DNA from: an uncultured Bacteroidota bacterium
GTDB taxonomy: Bacteria; Bacteroidota; Bacteroidia; JABEUT01
Direction of reading: 5' to 3'
DNA: 64,000 nt
Assembly: GCA_903863935.1 (NCBI GenBank)
Contig: CAIPDV010000046.1
Location: 1-64,000, forward strand
Position 1 is the first letter of the stretch; each line of letters begins with the position of its first letter. Below the pieces are notes generated by a model. The model ran no database searches and had not been told where the DNA came from. It saw nothing but the letters and a program-made list of their open reading frames with translations. The position numbers were made by a program, and so were the translations under genes. Positions 59,416-64,000 of the stretch are shown one piece after another.

Positions 59416-61131
59416 ATGTCAGATTTTGTAGTATCAGCCAGGAAATATCGCCCTTCTACGTTTAATGATGTAGTGGGACAGGGTGCTATTGTAAACACCC
59501 TTAAGAACGCTATTGCCAATAATCACCTTGCTCAGTCATTTCTTTTCTGCGGCCAGCGTGGTGTGGGTAAAACAACCTGCGCACGTATTTTGGCGAAGAC
59601 CATCAACTGCCAGAACTTAACCGCCGATACCGAAGCCTGCAACGAATGCGATTCCTGCAAAAGCTTTAACGATGGCCGTTCGTTTAATATTCATGAGTTA
59701 GATGCTGCATCGAGCAACTCGGTGGACGATATCCGTGCTTTAATTGAACAGGTGCGCTTTGCACCACAGGCCGGAAAGTACAAGGTCTATATCATAGATG
59801 AGGTTCATATGTTATCAGCCAGTGCATTCAATGCCTTTTTGAAGACCTTGGAAGAACCACCACCACATGCTATTTTCATACTTGCTACGACTGAAAAGCA
59901 CAAGATAATTCCGACCATACTTTCCCGTTGTCAGATATTTGACTTTAAACGGATTCAGATAAAGGATATTGCCGGACACCTTGCCTATATTGCCAAAGCA
60001 GAAGGCATTACAGCAGAACCGGAAGCACTGCATATTCTTGCTGAAAAGTCAGACGGAGCGATGCGTGATGCACTCTCCATGTTCGACAGGATGGTGAGTT
60101 TTGCCGGAAATGAATTGACCTACAAAAAGGTTATTGAAAACCTCAATATACTCGATTACGACTATTATTTCAAGGTAACTCAGGCCATACTAAATGCCGA
60201 TATTTATTCAGCACTTTTAATCTTCGATGAAATTCTTGCCAACGGTTTCGATGGTCATTTATTCATCAATGGTTTAGGGGAACATTTCAGGAATTTATTG
60301 GTCGCAAAAAATCCATCAACAGCAGTACTTCTTGAAAAAGGTGGTGCTTTAAATGAAAAATATATTGCCCAGGCTTCGGCTTATACAGAGCCATTATTAT
60401 TCAAGGGGCTTACCATTATCAGTCGTACCGATGTCAGTTATAAAATGGCAGTGAATCAGCGTTTGCTGGTAGAAGTTGCGCTGGTAAAACTTACCAATCT
60501 TTTAATTGCTCCGGAAAGCCAAACGATTGCTCCGGTAAAAAAAGCGGAAGCAACACCAACCGTTATACCTGCGGCTACCGCCCCTCCCGCCTACAAACAA
60601 CCTGCTCCTCCCCCACCTACTAAGGCGGCGGAACCTAAACAGGAAGCCCCAAAACCGGTTGCGAAGCCTATTTTCACTTCCATTAATAAACTTATTAATG
60701 AGAATCCTGCTGCAAACCAAGCCTCCGAAAAAGAAGAGGCTGGAGAACCCGAAAAATCGGAACCTCTGCCTGAAGAGGCTTTATTAGAGGCCTGGAATGA
60801 ATACGCCCAATCTATTAAAGAGAAAAAAATAGGTAACTATAGTATTCTTATAAACACCGCTCCAAAGGTGTTGGCAGATAATCCATCTACCTTCGAAGTA
60901 TTGGTAGAAAGCACCTACCACCAACAAGTTATTGAAACCGAAAAGTTAGCCTTGCTTGAGTTCATCCGGAACAGGCTGCAAGTTAAAAAGGCCAATATGG
61001 TTATCAGTATTTCGAAAACTGAAACCCAAAAAAAGCCCTATACAGCTGCCGAAAAGTATGCTCACATGAAGAGTAAAAACCCTGATGTTGAGAAACTAGT
61101 AGACCAACTTGGGTTGGGATTAGACCAATAA
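59416..61131 (+). CDS. dnaX: DNA polymerase III subunit gamma/tau
   Basis: DnaX is the ATP-driven clamp-loader subunit of the replisome. The 571-residue protein has Walker A GQRGVGKTT, zinc-binding cysteines around CNECDSCK, Walker B IIDEVHML, sensor STEKHKIIPTILSRCQ-like motifs (TTEKHKIIPTILSR) and a proline-, alanine-rich linker (about 370-440) before a C-terminal domain. No programmed frameshift site for a shorter gamma form is obvious. A hairpin follows at 61142. Confidence 0.96.
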   Translation: MSDFVVSARKYRPSTFNDVVGQGAIVNTLKNAIANNHLAQSFLFCGQRGVGKTTCARILAKTINCQNLTADTEACNECDSCKSFNDGRSFNIHELDAASSNSVDDIRALIEQVRFAPQAGKYKVYIIDEVHMLSASAFNAFLKTLEEPPPHAIFILATTEKHKIIPTILSRCQIFDFKRIQIKDIAGHLAYIAKAEGITAEPEALHILAEKSDGAMRDALSMFDRMVSFAGNELTYKKVIENLNILDYDYYFKVTQAILNADIYSALLIFDEILANGFDGHLFINGLGEHFRNLLVAKNPSTAVLLEKGGALNEKYIAQASAYTEPLLFKGLTIISRTDVSYKMAVNQRLLVEVALVKLTNLLIAPESQTIAPVKKAEATPTVIPAATAPPAYKQPAPPPPTKAAEPKQEAPKPVAKPIFTSINKLINENPAANQASEKEEAGEPEKSEPLPEEALLEAWNEYAQSIKEKKIGNYSILINTAPKVLADNPSTFEVLVESTYHQQVIETEKLALLEFIRNRLQVKKANMVISISKTETQKKPYTAAEKYAHMKSKNPDVEKLVDQLGLGLDQ

Positions 61132-61141
61132 GTATTTTCTT

Positions 61142-61205
61142 TACCCCAAACTCCTAAAGGGGCTTTGAATAGCACTATTCAAAGCCCCTTTAGGAGTTTG
61201 GGGTA
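61142..61205. repeat. 64-base perfect palindrome after dnaX
   Basis: Two 31-base arms (61142-61172 and 61175-61205) with a 2-base loop pair perfectly; the arms carry CCCCAAACTCCTAAAGG and CCTTTAGGAGTTTGGGG. Related copies lie at 51069-51128, 9869-9893 (in a gene) and 129-140. It may also end dnaX transcription. Confidence 0.9.
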
Positions 61206-61229
61206 TGTAGACGTTAAGGACCGTTAATT

Positions 61230-61263
61230 TTTGAAAAATGTATACCCACTTCTGCTATATTTG
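61230..61263 (+). promoter_or_regulatory. Promoter of the M16 peptidase gene
   Basis: TTTG (61230-61233) and TATATTTG (61256-61263) are spaced 22 bases apart. The ATG follows 21 bases later. Confidence 0.65.
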
Positions 61264-61284
61264 CAGTCCTTAAAAACAAAATTC

Positions 61285-64000
61285 ATGAAAAAATTATTGC
61301 TTTTTCTGCCATTAGCCACTTTGCTATTTGGAGGTTGCCCGAATAATAAGCAGAAAGATAAATATGCTTATGTAACTGTTCCGAACGATCCTACCAACGG
61401 ACGTATTTACACATTGCCTAACGGATTGACAGTATTCATCAGCCAGTATAGTGCTGAGCCAAGGATTCAGACCCTTATTGCTACCAAAGCAGGAAGCAAA
61501 TTCGATCCGCATGATGCAACGGGACTGGCACACTATTTAGAGCATATGCTCTTTAAAGGCACACCAAGTTATGGCAGTGCAGATTATGCAAAAGAAAAAC
61601 CATTACTTGATCAGATTGATTCATTGTGTGAACAGTATCGTCACATACCAATGGATGATAAAGATACTGCAGCCCGTTCGGCTATGTATCATAAAATAGA
61701 CAGTGTTTCCCAACTAGCTTCGCATTTTGCTATTGCTAACGAGTATGATAAAATGATGACTGCCATTGGCGCAAGGGGAACCAATGCATTTACTTCAGTT
61801 GAACAAACAGTTTTCCAGGAAGATATTCCTGCGAATGAACTGGAGCCCTGGTTGCAAATTGAATCAGACCGTTTCACAAACCCTGTAATGCGTTTATTTC
61901 ACACTGAGTTAGAGGCTGTGTATGAAGAAAAGAACAGAAATCTGGATAACGATGATGTAAAGGCTTATACAGCTATGAATGAGCTGTTGTTTCAGAAGCA
62001 TCCATATGGCACACAAACCACCATTGGAACTATTCATGATTTAAAGAACCCTTCGTTGAAATATATCATAGAATATTTCCATAAATATTATGTTCCGAAT
62101 AACATGGTTATTGCACTTAGCGGTGATATCAATCCGGACACTGCAATCCGTATGATAGATAAATACTGGGGTGGAGTTCCTTCCAAAGAAGTTCCAAAGT
62201 TTAGCCCTCCTGTAGAAGACCCTATCACAACTCCAATTTATAAAACTGTGGTTGGTCCTGAAGCCCCTTATGTTTCTGTAGGCTATCGCTTTCCGGGTGC
62301 AGGTTCTAAAGATGCAGACATGCTAGACCTTTGTTCCCAACTCTTAAATAATAACCAGGCCGGATTGTTTGATCTGGATCTGAAACAGCAATACAAAGTT
62401 TTAAATGCAAATGCCTTTAACCAAAATATGATGGACTACTCTGTTTGGGAATTACAAGCGTATCCTAAACAAGGCCAATCACTGGAAGAAGCGCGTGATC
62501 TTTTATTGAAAGAGCAAGATAAACTAGCAGCAGGAGATTTCCCTGACTGGTTACTTGGTGCGGTCATCAACAATATGAAACTTCAGGAAATTCAACAGTT
62601 CCGTGAATATGGCAGCCGTGCCTACGCTTTTGTGCAGGCATTTACTTCTGGTGAAGATTGGGCCGACGCAGTAAATGAAGTTGACCGCCTTTCAAAAGTA
62701 ACTAAGCAAGATGTTATGAATTTTGCCAAGGCAAACTTTAAAAATAATTATGCTGTAGTGTATAAAAAAGTAGGCTATGATTCAACGGTTGAAAAGGTTC
62801 ACAGTAACAAAATAACCCCAATACAAACCAATGCCAAAGGTGAATCTTCTGCATTTGTAAAGAAGATTGAAGGAGAAAAGATGCCTCCAGTAACCCCGGT
62901 TTATATGGATTTTAAGAAGGATATTCAAACCTTGAGCGCAGGAAACAAATTACCTGTGTACTATGTAAAAAATAGTGAAGACAGTCTTTTCAGCTTCACA
63001 TACTCTTTTGATTTTGGCTCGAAGAACAGTAAGTTGATCAAACCCGCACTTAAGTATTTAGAATATGGTGGTACCTCCAAACTGTCGCCGGCACAAGTTC
63101 AACAGGAGTTTTACAAAATTGCATGCGCTTTTTCAACTTCTGTTGAGAAGGACAAACTGAATATTACACTAACAGGGTTAACCAGGAATTTTGTTCCTGC
63201 CATTCAGTTAATGGAAAACCTTTTGAACGATGTTCAGCCTGATACATCTGTAATGCAAAAAGTTACAGGAGCCATAATGAAACAAAGAGAGAATGACAAA
63301 CAGGATAAAAATGTGATTCTGTTTCAATCCATGTACAGTTTTGGCATTTATGGCAAGAACAATCCTTTCAACTACACTCTCTCTAATAAGGACCTGATGA
63401 GTTTGAAGCCTCAGGAGCTGACCGACCTCCTGCACCATCTTTCCTCCTATTCTCATTATGTGCTTTACTATGGTCCGGAAGATGGAAAGCAATTAACGGC
63501 AGATCTTGAAAAATACCATAAACTTCCGGCTACGTTTGATGCAGTACCTAATTCTGAGAAGTTTGAACAACAGGAAGGAGCTAACCAGGTTTATGTTGTT
63601 GACCACGACATGAAACAATCTGAAATTATTGTTCTTTCACGTGGCGGACATTATGACTTAAGCCTTTCCCCGGTAGCTAATATGTATAACGAATATTTCG
63701 GAGGCTCTATGGCTTCAGTAGTATTTCAAACCCTACGGGAATCTAAAGCACTTGCCTATTCAACCTTTTGCAGTTATAGACCACCGAGCGATTCTACCGA
63801 GCATTATTACAACCTTGCTTATATAGGAGCACAGGCTGATAAGCTGCCTTTAGCAATGGATGGCATGTTCCAGCTCCTGAATGACACTATGCCAAACTAT
63901 GAGCAATTATGGAGCACTTCAAAAGATGCAGTTATTAAAAGTATTGAATCAACACGGATCATCAGAGAAGGTATTTTATTCCGTTTCGAAAGTGCACGCA
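61285..64000 (+). CDS. M16-family zinc metallopeptidase lipoprotein (cut by window end)
   Basis: From ATG 61285 the frame stays open to the window end (905 codons), so the true length is unknown. The signal (MKKLLLFLPLATLLFGGC) marks a lipoprotein. The inverted zinc motif HYLEH (83-87, HxxEH) lies in LAHYLEHMLFKGT, with the third ligand glutamate probably in LEAVYEEKNRNLDND. A second, inactive M16 domain (KFEQQEG..., SEIIVLSRGG, ESKALAYSTFC) follows, as in pitrilysin-type two-domain enzymes. It should degrade peptides in the periplasm. Confidence 0.92.
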   Translation, partial: MKKLLLFLPLATLLFGGCPNNKQKDKYAYVTVPNDPTNGRIYTLPNGLTVFISQYSAEPRIQTLIATKAGSKFDPHDATGLAHYLEHMLFKGTPSYGSADYAKEKPLLDQIDSLCEQYRHIPMDDKDTAARSAMYHKIDSVSQLASHFAIANEYDKMMTAIGARGTNAFTSVEQTVFQEDIPANELEPWLQIESDRFTNPVMRLFHTELEAVYEEKNRNLDNDDVKAYTAMNELLFQKHPYGTQTTIGTIHDLKNPSLKYIIEYFHKYYVPNNMVIALSGDINPDTAIRMIDKYWGGVPSKEVPKFSPPVEDPITTPIYKTVVGPEAPYVSVGYRFPGAGSKDADMLDLCSQLLNNNQAGLFDLDLKQQYKVLNANAFNQNMMDYSVWELQAYPKQGQSLEEARDLLLKEQDKLAAGDFPDWLLGAVINNMKLQEIQQFREYGSRAYAFVQAFTSGEDWADAVNEVDRLSKVTKQDVMNFAKANFKNNYAVVYKKVGYDSTVEKVHSNKITPIQTNAKGESSAFVKKIEGEKMPPVTPVYMDFKKDIQTLSAGNKLPVYYVKNSEDSLFSFTYSFDFGSKNSKLIKPALKYLEYGGTSKLSPAQVQQEFYKIACAFSTSVEKDKLNITLTGLTRNFVPAIQLMENLLNDVQPDTSVMQKVTGAIMKQRENDKQDKNVILFQSMYSFGIYGKNNPFNYTLSNKDLMSLKPQELTDLLHHLSSYSHYVLYYGPEDGKQLTADLEKYHKLPATFDAVPNSEKFEQQEGANQVYVVDHDMKQSEIIVLSRGGHYDLSLSPVANMYNEYFGGSMASVVFQTLRESKALAYSTFCSYRPPSDSTEHYYNLAYIGAQADKLPLAMDGMFQLLNDTMPNYEQLWSTSKDAVIKSIESTRIIREGILFRFESAR

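Overview
The window is a chromosomal stretch of a Bacteroidota bacterium, most likely in the Chitinophagales/Sphingobacteriales part of the phylum. The evidence is direct: promoters carry the phylum's TAnnTTTG -7 box with few Shine-Dalgarno sites, two secreted proteins end in type IX secretion (Por) sorting domains, and lipoproteins, DUF5723-type outer membrane proteins and LytS/LytTR regulation have the phylum's style. Base composition and coding style are even along the window, and no rRNA or tRNA gene was seen.

Layout. 1-124: tail of an IS110-type transposase. 0.15-1.9 kb: queA-ispD. 2.2-5.5 kb: a LiaF-like membrane protein, a LytS histidine kinase, an SRPBCC protein and a LytTR response regulator in one operon. 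5.6-7.9 kb: small exported proteins and a hydroxyacid dehydrogenase. 7.9-8.6 kb: a HigBA toxin-antitoxin pair with a palindromic operator. 8.6-14.4 kb: dxr, a PAP2 phosphatase, rseP, an exported protein and an ALDH7-type dehydrogenase. 14.5-18.3 kb: two T9SS cargo proteins and two paralogous lipoproteins. 18.4-19.9 kb: a 1522-bp element with perfect 28-bp terminal inverted repeats and 8-bp target duplications. 20-28 kb: glutamate dehydrogenase, pyrophosphatase, patatin, superoxide dismutase, acyl-CoA dehydrogenase and acyl-CoA ligase. 28.1-28.9 kb: a REP-associated tyrosine transposase between REP hairpins. 29-31.6 kb: an Fe-S membrane oxidoreductase and an MCE protein. 31.9-37.8 kb: a marR-RND efflux operon. 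38.2-39.6 kb: dnaA. 39.8-41.6 kb: a decayed island with the stump of a radical-SAM peptide maturase. 41.7-44.3 kb: an ArsR/SRPBCC operon. 45.5-47.5 kb: dnaK. 48-59.3 kb: mostly small exported or membrane proteins plus a DEAD-box helicase with an RGG tail, trmO and a thioesterase. 59.4-64 kb: dnaX and an M16 peptidase that runs off the window.

Two things stand out. First, the 18.4-19.9 kb element has the hallmarks of a transposition event but no transposase; its cargo is a RelA/SpoT-type nucleotide synthetase shorn of its N-terminus and a small exported protein. It sits inside an older REP-type repeat. Second, the window is saturated with short palindromic repeats of several families. They nest in one another, overlap stop codons, and in four places lie in frame inside genes (a PAP2 signal region, a T9SS sorting domain and two lipoproteins), so repeat DNA is contributing protein sequence.

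Functional links: ispD and dxr show the MEP isoprenoid pathway; dnaA, dnaX, dnaK and queA are core genes; the LytS/LytTR and LiaF-like proteins suggest envelope-stress sensing; MarR-RND and ArsR-SRPBCC are self-contained regulated operons. All product calls rest on reading the sequence; no database search was run.
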